Positions 1-6,725 are shown, counted from the stretch's first letter. The stretch is 22,371 nt of DNA from Nocardioides sp. (GCA_003519585.1 DOWL01000151.1:15268-37638), one strand, 5' to 3'. Numbers and translations are program-made. The notes: generated by a model not told the origin, from the letters alone.

Positions 1-989
1 ACCGCGGCCATCAGCTCGGCGGTGGGCAGCGAGAAGCCCTCGTAGAGCGAGGGCACGCAGGCGATCTCGGCCGAACCCATCAGCTCGACCAGCTCGGCGT
101 CGCTGATGCCGTTGACGAACCGCACGTGCTCCTTGATCGACAGCTTGTCGATGAGCCGTTCGGTCTTGCCGCCCGCCTTGGGCTCGGTGACCAGGATCAG
201 CTCGAGGTCACGCTCGGTGCGGAGCTTCGCGAACGCCTCGAGCAGCGTGGCGATGCCCTTCATCGGGGCATCGGCGCTGGCCATCGCCAGGATCCGGCCC
301 GGCACCCGCGGTGTGGTGGGCGGCTGGAAGGCATCGTCGACGCCGAGCAGCAGCACCTGCATCCGGTCGGGGTCGACGCCGAAGTCGCGGGCGATGTCGC
401 GCTTGGATGCCTCGGACGGCGTCAGGATGAACCGGGCCTTGCGGGCGACCTTCTTCTGCATCCGCAGGAAGCCGTACCACCGGCTCAGCGTGAACTTGCG
501 CCACGGGTTCCTGGTCTGGCTGAGGTCGATGCGCCGGTCGAAGGTGATCGGGTGATGGATCGTGGTCAGGAGCGGCAGCCCCATCTTCTCGATCTCGAGC
601 ATCCCGTAGCCGAGCACCTGGTTGTCGTGGGCGATGTCGAAGTCGTCCACCCGCTCCTTGAGCACGCGGGCCACGCGGGTGCTGAACGTCTTGGGCTCGG
701 GGAAGCCCGCGGCGCACATGGTGAGGAACTCCTCCACGTCGACGCGGTCGCGGAACTCCTTGAGCTTTGGCACCCGGAAGGGGTCGGGTTCGCGGTAGAG
801 GTCGAGGCTCGGCACCTTGGTGAGGGCGACACCCTCGTCGAGCTCGGGGTAGGGCTGCCCGGAGAACACCTCTACGGTGTGCCCGAGCGCGACGAGCTCG
901 CGGCTGAGGTGCCGCAGGTAGACACCCTGGCCTCCACAGTGCGGCTTGCTGCGATAGGACAGCAGGGCAACTCGCATCGGTCGCGGCAT
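1..989 (-). CDS. GT4 glycosyltransferase, C-terminus cut off by window edge
   Basis: The first 329 codons of a GT-B fold glycosyltransferase are present and no stop is reached. The N-terminus (MPRPMRVALLSYRSKPHCGG, then QGVYLRHLSRELVALGH) is the Rossmann start with the GG-Q-G-V loop typical of family 4 enzymes. Close to the edge the protein reads YEGFSLPTAELMAA, which gives the GT4 EX7E motif with E317 and E325 that contacts the sugar nucleotide. Family members transfer a sugar from a nucleotide donor to lipids, glycans or small molecules at the cytoplasmic membrane. Donor and acceptor cannot be read here. The ATG at 989 is preferred over the in-frame ATG at 977 because a GGGAGG ribosome site lies about 10 bases upstream. 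The gene is divergent from kstR and shares its operator region, so steroid-responsive control is possible but is an inference. Confidence 0.9.
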   Translation of the reverse strand, partial: MPRPMRVALLSYRSKPHCGGQGVYLRHLSRELVALGHTVEVFSGQPYPELDEGVALTKVPSLDLYREPDPFRVPKLKEFRDRVDVEEFLTMCAAGFPEPKTFSTRVARVLKERVDDFDIAHDNQVLGYGMLEIEKMGLPLLTTIHHPITFDRRIDLSQTRNPWRKFTLSRWYGFLRMQKKVARKARFILTPSEASKRDIARDFGVDPDRMQVLLLGVDDAFQPPTTPRVPGRILAMASADAPMKGIATLLEAFAKLRTERDLELILVTEPKAGGKTERLIDKLSIKEHVRFVNGISDAELVELMGSAEIACVPSLYEGFSLPTAELMAA

Positions 990-1071
990 CGCTGGGGGGC
1001 CTCCCTAGGTCTCCGAACAGGCTGGATGCCCAACAGACGATGGCGGGCCGGCCCTGAAACACGCATGAAAC

Positions 1072-1085
1072 TGGAACGTGTTCCT
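1072..1085. promoter_or_regulatory. KstR operator between kstR and the glycosyltransferase
   Basis: The sequence TGGAACGTGTTCCT contains a perfect 12-bp inverted repeat (GGAAC-GT-GTTCC, 1073-1084). It fits the published KstR consensus TnnAACnnGTTnnA at every defined position except the last base. It lies 89 bases before kstR and 83 bases before the divergent glycosyltransferase, so one dimer site could control both. A TATTAT hexamer at 1085-1090 directly adjoins it and could be the -10 element of kstR. No good -35 is visible. Autoregulation of kstR is known in mycobacteria. Confidence 0.8.
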
Positions 1086-1173
1086 ATTATGGACCACTCG
1101 TTGATAGCCTAATCAAGGGGCCCAACGGGGGTTCACGAGGTCGGCCAGGCGCACAGTTGAAGGGTTCCATCAC

Positions 1174-1776
1174 GTGAGCAGCACGAACTCCCTGTCGGTG
1201 GACGAGCTCGGGTCGGCTGCCCAGCGCGACCGCCGCAAGCGGATCCTCGACGCCACGATCGCGCTCGCCACGCAGGGCGGCTTCGACGCCGTACAGATGC
1301 GGGCCGTGGCCGAGCAGGCCGACGTCGCACTCGGCACCCTCTACCGCTACTTCCCCTCCAAGATCCACCTGCTGGTCTCCGCGCTCGCACGCGAGTTCGA
1401 GCGCGCCAACGCCTCGATCGGCGAGCGACCGGTGCCCGGCGACACCTCGTCGGAGCGGGTCATCTACGTGCTCCGCAAGACCACCCGCGGGCTGCAGGGC
1501 GACCCGCACCTCACCGAGGCGCTCACCCGCGCCTTCATGTTCGCCGACGCCTCGGTGGCGGCCGAGATCCACACCGTCGGCATCCTGCTGACCAGGATGC
1601 TCACCCACGCCATGCACCCGGGCCAGACCGACCTCACCGACGACGACATCGCCATCGCGCGCGTGATCGGCGACGTCTGGCTCTCCGCGCTCGTCGGCTG
1701 GGTCACCGGCCGCACCTCAGCCGCCGAGACGGCCGCCCACATGGAGAAGGCCGTCCATCTCCTCTTGCGCGACTGA
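1174..1776 (+). CDS. kstR: TetR-family repressor of steroid catabolism, KstR
   Basis: This 200-residue TetR regulator very closely resembles mycobacterial KstR (Rv3574) as I remember it. The match is clearest in the run ELGSAAQRDRRKRILDATIA, the helix-turn-helix region at about residues 35-63 (VQMRAVAEQADVALGTLYRY, FPSKIHLLVSAL), and in the ligand domain at TEALTRAFMFADAS and ARVIGDVWLSALVGW. KstR is a dimeric cytoplasmic repressor released by a CoA thioester of a steroid intermediate. It controls cholesterol uptake and side-chain and ring degradation. The GTG start at 1174 has GAAGGG nine bases upstream. A KstR-type palindrome lies in its promoter and a second upstream of the ferredoxin reductase operon, which supports the assignment independently of protein similarity. 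Codon use is like its neighbours. Confidence 0.92.
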   Translation: MSSTNSLSVDELGSAAQRDRRKRILDATIALATQGGFDAVQMRAVAEQADVALGTLYRYFPSKIHLLVSALAREFERANASIGERPVPGDTSSERVIYVLRKTTRGLQGDPHLTEALTRAFMFADASVAAEIHTVGILLTRMLTHAMHPGQTDLTDDDIAIARVIGDVWLSALVGWVTGRTSAAETAAHMEKAVHLLLRD

Positions 1777-1811
1777 TCGGAGCGGCCCGAGGCACGAGGG
1801 GCGGTCCGATC
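1775..1811. terminator. Imperfect hairpin after kstR, possible bidirectional terminator
   Basis: The arms GATCGGAGCGGCCC (1775-1788) and GGGGCGGTCCGATC (1798-1811) pair over 12 of 14 positions around a 9-base loop. The stem begins inside the kstR stop codon and lies between convergent genes. There is no T-run on either side, so termination is inferred from position and structure only. Confidence 0.45.
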
Positions 1812-1814
1812 GCT

Positions 1815-1878
1815 GGTGGTTGAGCAGCGAGTGCGACCGAGGAACGAGGTCGCAACCGAGCGTGTCGAAACCTCTGCA
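1815..1878 (+). repeat. Dispersed repeat, copy 1 (GGTGGTTGAGC ... GTGTCGAAACCTC)
   Basis: The element begins GGTGGTTGAGC and ends GTGTCGAAACCTCTGCA. Related copies occur at 18277-18319 on the same strand and at 7315-7342 on the opposite strand. This copy has a longer middle that carries its own perfect 7-bp inverted repeat, TGCGACC (1832-1838) with GGTCGCA (1848-1854). It fills most of the kstR/LanC convergent gap (1777-1913), and no gene is visible there. Confidence 0.7.
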
Positions 1879-1913
1879 AGGCGGGCACCGGACCTGCCCA
1901 CGGCCGCAAATCC

Positions 1914-3146
1914 CTACCGGGCCGGTGACGCTGCACTGGATCCTCTGGCGAGCTCGAACAGGAACCCCGCGATCCCGGCGGCGCCCTGCATCCAGCCGAC
2001 GCCCGGCGGAAGTAGCGGTTCGTCGTTGCGGTGCTCCACGAACCGCCACCAGGCGCGGTCTCCGTCGCGGTAGGCACGCTCGACCAGAGTGTCCCCGAGC
2101 TCACGCGCGAAGGTCGGATCGTGTGGCAGCACCGCCGAGCCCACGCCCGCGGTGCCGCAGCAGCGCCCGTCGTTGTCCCAGAACCCCGGGTAGCGCCGCT
2201 CGGGGATGCCGGACGTGCGCAGCGAGTGCACGCACCGCGCGACGTACGACGCGGGTGCCTCCCCCGCGACCTCGGCCACGCCGGCGGCGTCGAGGGCCTC
2301 GAAGATGCCGAGGGTGCCGGCCGGGCCGTGGCACCAGTTCCACGTGTAGTCGTCCTCGCCGGGCTTGCCCGGGATCCTTCGCGGTACGGCGAAGCCACCG
2401 TCCGCGAGCGACTCGGGCAAGGCCAGGGTCACCAGGTGCTCGGCGCCCGCGCGGGCCGCTTCCACGAGATCCGGTCGGGCCAACTCCACCCCGGCCCGGG
2501 CGAGCACCCCGGCGATCCCCGCGAGACCGTGCGACCAGTTGGGCATCTCGACCGGTCGGCCGCCCTCCAGCTTCTCCGGCGGGACGTGCCGGCGCGGGAC
2601 GAACAACCAGTTCAGCCCGACATCGGTCCGCTCGGCCTCGGCCAGCAGCCGCTCGACGGCGTACGACGCCAGCTCGTCGGCGTCCGCGCAGCCGGCCTGC
2701 TTCGCATCGAGGGCACCGAGCAGGATCGCCGCGGTGCCGAGCGTCGCATCGTTGAGGTCCGGCAAGCCCTCCGGCGCGAGCTCGAGCAGCCGCTCGACGC
2801 AGGCGTCCACGCCCGGCGCATCGAGCAGCAGCAGGCTGTCCAGGTGGCTGACCAGGCCGTCGAAGAACGTGACGTCGGTTGCGGTCGCCGTCGCCGACCG
2901 CAATCGCTCCGCGACGGCATCGGCGAGCGCCGCCTCGTCCGCCGTCCACGGCCGCGAGCGAGCGATCTCCGCGAGGACGTGGGCGAGCCCGCCGACCCCG
3001 CTGTGCATCCCGTCGCGGTCCCAGCTCGGCTCCGTCGCGTCCGGGTGGAGCGGGATCCAGACCCCGTCGGCGTCGTAGCGGACCTGGTCGAGCACCCACC
3101 GCCAAGCCGCCTCGGCGACGTCGAGGTGGTGCTCTGGAGCGTTCAT
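1914..3146 (-). CDS. LanC-like cyclase family protein
   Basis: This 410-residue protein has the repeated GxxG inner helices of the LanC alpha/alpha barrel: SGVGGLAHV (49-57), SHGLAGIAGV (205-214), CHGPAGTLG (272-280), CCGTAGVG (329-336) and GWMQGAAGIAG (384-394). All residues expected for lanthionine cyclase chemistry are present. H206 lies in the WSHG motif, and the zinc ligands are C272 (NWCHG) plus C329 and C330 (CCG). Classical LanC enzymes have Cys-His at the last pair, while Cys-Cys is known from ProcM-type cyclases. The family adds Cys thiols to dehydroamino acids or, in LanC-like proteins, handles other thiol substrates. The ATG at 3146 overlaps the stop of the upstream gene (ATGA), so translation is probably coupled. 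No dehydratase and no precursor peptide is nearby. The substrate is therefore unknown. Confidence 0.85.
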   Translation of the reverse strand: MNAPEHHLDVAEAAWRWVLDQVRYDADGVWIPLHPDATEPSWDRDGMHSGVGGLAHVLAEIARSRPWTADEAALADAVAERLRSATATATDVTFFDGLVSHLDSLLLLDAPGVDACVERLLELAPEGLPDLNDATLGTAAILLGALDAKQAGCADADELASYAVERLLAEAERTDVGLNWLFVPRRHVPPEKLEGGRPVEMPNWSHGLAGIAGVLARAGVELARPDLVEAARAGAEHLVTLALPESLADGGFAVPRRIPGKPGEDDYTWNWCHGPAGTLGIFEALDAAGVAEVAGEAPASYVARCVHSLRTSGIPERRYPGFWDNDGRCCGTAGVGSAVLPHDPTFARELGDTLVERAYRDGDRAWWRFVEHRNDEPLLPPGVGWMQGAAGIAGFLFELARGSSAASPAR

Positions 3147-3640
3147 TCGAGGAACTGTGCCGTACTCCCGCCCAGCTCCATCGCGGGCAGCCCCAGCTTG
3201 CGGTGGTCCCAGGAGCGCACCCGCGCGACGTCGAGCCGGACGACGACGCGGTTCTTGGCCATAAATTCCACGAACGGCTTCATCTCCTCGGAGTACTCGC
3301 CGTTGTAGCGCTCGAAGATGTCGACGCACACGTCCCACACGACGTCGGGGTCCTCGACGACCACGCCGGTGCCTTCCATGGCCACGCCCCGCAGCTGGTC
3401 GTAGGTGTGGCCGGCCTCGACCAGGAACGACATCCGCGGGTCACGCCTGAGGTTGAGGACCTTCTGGGACTTGCTCTTGGTCTCGAACCACACGGTGTTG
3501 TCGCGAACGGCGTACCACATGGCGACCAGGTGGATCTGGCCGCTGGGGCCGTACGTCGCGACCGTCGCCGACCGCTGCTGGTGGAGGAACTCGACGATCT
3601 CGTCGTGCTCCATGACGATCTGGGCGCGTTGGTTGGCCAT
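3143..3640 (-). CDS. Split-barrel flavin/F420-binding oxidoreductase-like protein (PPOX family)
   Basis: This 165-residue protein resembles the pyridoxamine 5'-phosphate oxidase-like split-barrel family. The pattern RSATVATYGPSGQIHLVAMW (23-42), followed by a VWFETKSKSQKVLNL strand-helix and RRDPRMSFLVEAG, is typical of the actinobacterial FDOR-B/PPOX group that binds FMN or coenzyme F420. Such proteins act in the cytoplasm as reductases or cofactor binders, and most have no assigned substrate. It lies 16 bases downstream of the short-chain dehydrogenase gene and overlaps the LanC-like gene by four bases, so it is an internal member of the KstR-box operon. The ATG at 3640 is used here, and the in-frame ATG nine codons later (MEHDE) cannot be excluded. 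Which flavin it binds cannot be decided from sequence alone. Confidence 0.8.
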   Translation of the reverse strand: MANQRAQIVMEHDEIVEFLHQQRSATVATYGPSGQIHLVAMWYAVRDNTVWFETKSKSQKVLNLRRDPRMSFLVEAGHTYDQLRGVAMEGTGVVVEDPDVVWDVCVDIFERYNGEYSEEMKPFVEFMAKNRVVVRLDVARVRSWDHRKLGLPAMELGGSTAQFLE

Positions 3641-3656
3641 CTCGCTCTATCCCCGT

Positions 3657-4412
3657 TCAGCCGCCGAAGGCGTGGGTCGCGGTCACGCCACCGTCGATCG
3701 CGATCTCGGCGCCGTTGATGTACGACGACTCGTCGCTGCCGAGGAACACGTAGAGCGGCGCGACGTCCTCGGGGTGACCCACCCGGCGCAGCGGCACCTT
3801 CGAGGCGCCGTACTCCATGGCCATATCGCCACCGTGTACCCGGGTCATCGGGGTGTCGATCATGCCGGGATGCACGGAGTTGACCCGGATGCCGAACTGC
3901 CCCAGCTCGTGGGAGGCGCCCTTGGTCATCCCGCGGATCGCGAACTTGGTGGCGCCGTAGGCGACGGTGTTGGCCATGCCACCCAACCCCTCGGTCGACG
4001 AGGCGTTGATGATCGAGCCTCCGCCGTTGGCCTTCATGATGCGTACGACGGCTTGCATGCCGAGCCAGCAGCCCAGCTGGTTGACCCGCCAGAGCAGCTC
4101 GACCTCGTCGACCGGCATCGCCTCGACGGTGCCGAACCGCAGGATGCCGGCGTTGTTGGCCAGCACGCTGACGGGGCCGAAGCGATCGTTGGTGTCGCTG
4201 ACCACCGACGCCCAGGCGGCGCCGTCGGACACGTCGAGCTCGGCGAAGTGTGCGCGGTCGCCCAACTCGTCGGCCAGCGCCTGGCCCTGCTCCTTGGCCA
4301 CGTCGGCGACCACCACAGAGGCGCCCTCGTCGACGTACGCGCGGACGATGCCGGCGCCCTGGCCCATCGCACCGCCGGTGACGATGGCGACCTTGCCGGC
4401 CAACCTGCCCAT
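3657..4412 (-). CDS. Short-chain dehydrogenase, 3-alpha/20-beta-hydroxysteroid dehydrogenase type
   Basis: This 251-residue classical SDR has the cofactor motif TGGAMGQG (12-19), NNAG (86-89) and the catalytic S139, Y152 and K156 (AYGATK). By memory it resembles M. tuberculosis FabG3 (Rv2002), a 20-beta-hydroxysteroid dehydrogenase, in GKVAIVTGGAMG, GSIINASSTEGL, GIRVNSVHPG and SDESSYINGAE. It would oxidise or reduce a hydroxyl or keto group on a steroid or acyl intermediate with NAD(H). The D37 in VVVADV after the second strand favours NAD over NADP. The ATG at 4412 overlaps the previous stop as TGATG, and GGAGGGAGC lies just upstream. The operon and the KstR box support a steroid role, but the exact substrate is an inference. 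An open frame continues upstream to 5018 but belongs to the neighbouring gene read out of frame. Confidence 0.85.
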   Translation of the reverse strand: MGRLAGKVAIVTGGAMGQGAGIVRAYVDEGASVVVADVAKEQGQALADELGDRAHFAELDVSDGAAWASVVSDTNDRFGPVSVLANNAGILRFGTVEAMPVDEVELLWRVNQLGCWLGMQAVVRIMKANGGGSIINASSTEGLGGMANTVAYGATKFAIRGMTKGASHELGQFGIRVNSVHPGMIDTPMTRVHGGDMAMEYGASKVPLRRVGHPEDVAPLYVFLGSDESSYINGAEIAIDGGVTATHAFGG

Positions 4413-5359
4413 CAGGCTCCCTCCTCCGAGATCTCTCCCGAGATCTGCAGCGCCATGATCGAGTCGGCGGCGAAGCCGACGGAGGGGTCGCGGTCGGCGA
4501 AGAAGCTGCCCAGTTGCGCGTCGAGGTCTGCGGCGTCCCAGAGCGCGCCCGCCTTGTCGAACCGCCGCTCCACGACCGGCGCGGCGACGAGCGCGACCAT
4601 GCCGCCGTACACGACGAAGACCTGGCCGGTGATCCGCTCCGCCGCCGGCGAGGCGAGGTAGGCGACCAGCGGGGCGACGTGGTCGGGCGAGTAGGGGTCG
4701 ACCGCCTGCCCGGAGGTGTCGTCGCCGAAGACCTCGGCGGTCATCGCGGTGCGGGCCCGCGGGCAGATCGCGTTGGCGGTGACGCCCAGCTTGGCCAGGC
4801 CCCGGGCGCTCGAGAGAGTCAAGGCGACGATGCCGGCCTTGGCCGCGGCGTAGTTGGCCTGGCCGGGCGACCCGCCGAGGAACGCCTCGGACGCGGTGTT
4901 GACGATCCGGCCGTAGACCGGTGCGCCGGACTCCTTCGAGCGCGAGCGCCAGTGCGCCGCGGCGTTGCGGGAGAGCAGGAAGTGGCCACGCAGGTGCACC
5001 CGGATGACGTCGTCCCACTCCTCGTCGGAGAGGTTGAAGAGCATCCGGTCGCGGGTCATGCCGGCGTTGTTGACGACGATGTCGAGTTGCCCGAACCAGT
5101 CGAGCGCAGAAGCGACCAGCTTGTCGGCGGTCGACCGCTCGCCCACGTCGCCCAGAATGATCCCGACATTGGCCCCGAGGTCTTCGAGTTCGTCGGCTGT
5201 GTCGTCGACGTCGGACACGGCGCCCGGGAGGTCGTTGAGTACGACGCGCGCGCCGGCCCTGGCGAGCGCGACGGCTTCGGCACGTCCGAGGCCGGCACCG
5301 GCACCGGTGACGATCGCGACCCGACCGTCGAGTGCGGTGCGCTCCACGTCACCCGCCAA
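4412..5359 (-). CDS. hsd4A: Hsd4A-like steroid 17-beta-hydroxy/3-hydroxyacyl-CoA dehydrogenase
   Basis: This 315-residue SDR has TGAGAGLG (18-25), NNAG (97-100), S157, Y170 and K174 (YAAAK), plus a C-terminal extension of about 60 residues beyond a usual SDR. It strongly resembles Rv3502c/Hsd4A as I recall it, notably in TRDRMLFNLSDEEWD, VHLRGHFLLSRNAAAHWR, CPRARTAMTAEVFG and GQVFVVYG. Hsd4A-type enzymes act on the cholesterol side chain during beta-oxidation and have 17-beta-hydroxysteroid dehydrogenase activity. The start is a TTG at 5359, chosen because GGAGG lies ten bases upstream. Translation begins five bases after the ferredoxin stop. The next dehydrogenase overlaps this stop by one base. 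In M. tuberculosis the fdxD-hsd4A pair sits beside mce4, and here it lies on the other side of the mce genes. Confidence 0.85.
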   Translation of the reverse strand: MAGDVERTALDGRVAIVTGAGAGLGRAEAVALARAGARVVLNDLPGAVSDVDDTADELEDLGANVGIILGDVGERSTADKLVASALDWFGQLDIVVNNAGMTRDRMLFNLSDEEWDDVIRVHLRGHFLLSRNAAAHWRSRSKESGAPVYGRIVNTASEAFLGGSPGQANYAAAKAGIVALTLSSARGLAKLGVTANAICPRARTAMTAEVFGDDTSGQAVDPYSPDHVAPLVAYLASPAAERITGQVFVVYGGMVALVAAPVVERRFDKAGALWDAADLDAQLGSFFADRDPSVGFAADSIMALQISGEISEEGA

Positions 5360-5364
5360 CGCGC

Positions 5365-5559
5365 TCAGTCCTCCACGAGCGAGATGGCTGCCCGCGGGCA
5401 GGCGGCGACCGCGCGCTTGACGTTGTCGAGGTTGTCGTCGGTCGTCTCGTCGGTGTGCATCTGGAGGAAGTCGTCGTCGTCCAGCCAGAACACCTCGGGA
5501 GCCATCGCCTCGCAGAGCGCGTTGGACTCGCAGAGGTCGAAGTCGACCTTGATCTTCAT
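5365..5559 (-). CDS. fdxD: Single-cluster 3Fe-4S ferredoxin, FdxD-like
   Basis: This 64-residue acidic ferredoxin has three cluster cysteines, C10 and C16 (CESNALC) and C54 (CP), in the CX5C...CP pattern of actinobacterial 3Fe-4S ferredoxins. The fourth ligand position is N13. Such ferredoxins pass electrons to cytochrome P450s or to Rieske-type oxygenases. It resembles mycobacterial FdxD (Rv3503c), which neighbours hsd4A. The ATG at 5559 is chosen over one five codons upstream because AAGGAAG lies five bases before it and because it then falls just one base after the reductase stop. It is directly downstream of a ferredoxin reductase gene, which makes a complete redox pair. The oxygenase it serves is not in this window. 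Confidence 0.88.
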   Translation of the reverse strand: MKIKVDFDLCESNALCEAMAPEVFWLDDDDFLQMHTDETTDDNLDNVKRAVAACPRAAISLVED

Positions 5560-5560
5560 G

Positions 5561-6544
5561 TCAGCTTCCTTCACTCGAGTGGCCGGGGAACACGTGGGCG
5601 GACGGGTCGATCGCGACGGTGGCGTTGTTGACGGCGGTCGCGGCCTCGCCGAAGCCGACCGCGATCAGCCGCACCTTGCCCGGGTATTCGGTGATGTCGC
5701 CGGCCGCGAAGACCCGGGGCAGGTTGGTGCGCATCGAGGAGTCGACCACGACGTGCCGCTTGGAGACCTCGATCCCCCACTGCTGCAGCGGCCCGAGGTC
5801 GGCCACGAAGCCGAGGGCGGCGACCAGGGCCTGGCAGGGTCGGGTCACGGTCTCGCCGTCCACCTCGATCTCGACCTGCTCGAGCACCCCGTCGCCGATC
5901 AACCGGGTCACCTGGGCCTTGGTGATCATCTCGACGTCGGACTCCCGCACCTGCTCCACGGTGCGCTCGTGGGCGCGGAACGCGTCGCGGCGGTGCACCA
6001 GTGCGATCGAGCCGGCGATGCCGGTGAGGTTGAGCGCCCAGTCGAAGGCGCTGTCGCCGCCGCCGACGATGACGACGTCCTTGCCGGCGTACGGCTCGAA
6101 GCTCGGGACGAAGAACTCCATCCCGCGCCCCAGCCAGCCCTCGCCCGCCGGCAGCGGCCGGGGGCTGAACTTGCCGATCCCGGCGGTGATGAGCACCGCC
6201 TTGGCCCGGACCTCGGTGCCGTCGTCGCAGGTCACGGTCACGCCGTCGTCGTGCTCGACCAGCTCCGAGGCGGTGCGGTCGAGGAGGTAGTCGGGCTTGG
6301 CGGTGGCCGCCTGCTCGACGAGGCCGTCGACCAGCAGCCGGCCCTTGACCGCCGGGAACCCGGCCACGTCGAAGATCTGCTTCTCGGGGTACATGGCGGT
6401 GATCTGTCCGCCGAGCTCCGGCAGCGAGTCGACCACCGCGACCCGATGGCCTCGGAAGCCCGCGTAGTAGGTCGCGAAGAGCCCCGTGGGCCCGGCGCCG
6501 ATGATGAGGAGGTCGGTCTCGACGACCGTGCCGGCAGCAGTCAC
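5561..6544 (-). CDS. Ferredoxin-NADP+ reductase, thioredoxin-reductase-like type
   Basis: This protein of about 327 residues has an FAD-binding GAGPTG (16-21) near the N-terminus, a second dinucleotide motif GGGDSA with VHRRDAFRAHE after it, and a C-terminal AAGDIT FAD motif. It lacks the CxxC redox pair of thioredoxin reductase. That combination marks the FNR2 (YumC-like) ferredoxin-NADP+ reductases, which pass electrons from NADPH to ferredoxin in the cytoplasm. It is the first gene of the KstR-box operon and is followed at once by its likely partner ferredoxin. The GTG at 6544 is preferred because GGGAGG lies nine bases upstream. The ATG at 6574 would add ten residues but has no ribosome site and lies only seven bases from the operator. 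Confidence 0.85.
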   Translation of the reverse strand: MTAAGTVVETDLLIIGAGPTGLFATYYAGFRGHRVAVVDSLPELGGQITAMYPEKQIFDVAGFPAVKGRLLVDGLVEQAATAKPDYLLDRTASELVEHDDGVTVTCDDGTEVRAKAVLITAGIGKFSPRPLPAGEGWLGRGMEFFVPSFEPYAGKDVVIVGGGDSAFDWALNLTGIAGSIALVHRRDAFRAHERTVEQVRESDVEMITKAQVTRLIGDGVLEQVEIEVDGETVTRPCQALVAALGFVADLGPLQQWGIEVSKRHVVVDSSMRTNLPRVFAAGDITEYPGKVRLIAVGFGEAATAVNNATVAIDPSAHVFPGHSSEGS

Positions 6545-6581
6545 GGCGCCGATCCTCCCATCTCCTGCCCTCATCTCGAAC

Positions 6582-6595
6582 TGTAACGTGTTCTA
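6582..6595 (-). promoter_or_regulatory. KstR operator upstream of the ferredoxin reductase operon
   Basis: In operon orientation the site reads TAGAACACGTTACA, which fits all eight defined positions of TnnAACnnGTTnnA. It lies 37 bases before the chosen start of the reductase gene. The first hexamer, TAGAAC, could itself be a -10 element, so repressor binding would block the promoter. The core AACACGTT matches the core of the site at 1072-1085 read on the same strand. Confidence 0.85.
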
Positions 6596-6628
6596 GTTTC
6601 GCAGAGCGGACGTTCCCCTGTCGAGGCC

Positions 6629-6663
6629 GACCCGTCGTTACTCATGCGGAGTAACGACGGGTC
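6629..6663. repeat. Perfect palindrome 1, possible terminator
   Basis: The arms GACCCGTCGTTACTC (6629-6643) and GAGTAACGACGGGTC (6649-6663) form a perfect 15-bp stem with a 5-base loop. It lies downstream of the mce operon (minus strand) and upstream of the ferredoxin reductase operon. No T-run follows on either strand. It shares 13 bases of each arm with the palindrome at 6671-6725. Termination of the mce transcript is an inference from position. Confidence 0.7.
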
Positions 6664-6670
6664 ACCGTGA

Positions 6671-6725
6671 ATTTGGCGCCGACCCGTCGTTACCCGTGAC
6701 GAGTAACGACGGGTCGGCGTCAAAT
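6671..6725. repeat. Palindrome 2, longer relative of palindrome 1
   Basis: The inner arms GCCGACCCGTCGTTAC (6678-6693) and GTAACGACGGGTCGGC (6703-6718) are perfect over 16 bp. Pairing extends to 6671 and 6725 with a single non-Watson-Crick position (6676/6720), giving 23-bp arms around the loop CCGTGACGA. The outer end lies 16 bases beyond the last stop codon of the mce operon. The absence of a T-run means it is not a textbook intrinsic terminator. Confidence 0.7.

Noticed and set aside
126..1112. Plus-strand open frame opposite the glycosyltransferase
   Set aside because: The minus strand gives a clean GT4 protein with an EX7E motif and a ribosome site. The plus frame has low-complexity composition and crosses the KstR operator.
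1777..1913. Search for a lanthipeptide-like precursor gene next to the LanC-like gene
   Set aside because: The gap holds a hairpin and a dispersed repeat. No short frame with a ribosome site, leader and Cys/Ser/Thr-rich core was found.
4514..6586. Long plus-strand open frame of about 690 codons
   Set aside because: It is antisense to the Hsd4A-like, ferredoxin and ferredoxin reductase genes, all of which have clear motifs.
6629..6725. Palindromes considered as insertion-sequence ends or an attachment site
   Set aside because: No transposase or integrase gene lies between or near them, and each is a self-contained stem-loop rather than a pair of outward-facing ends.
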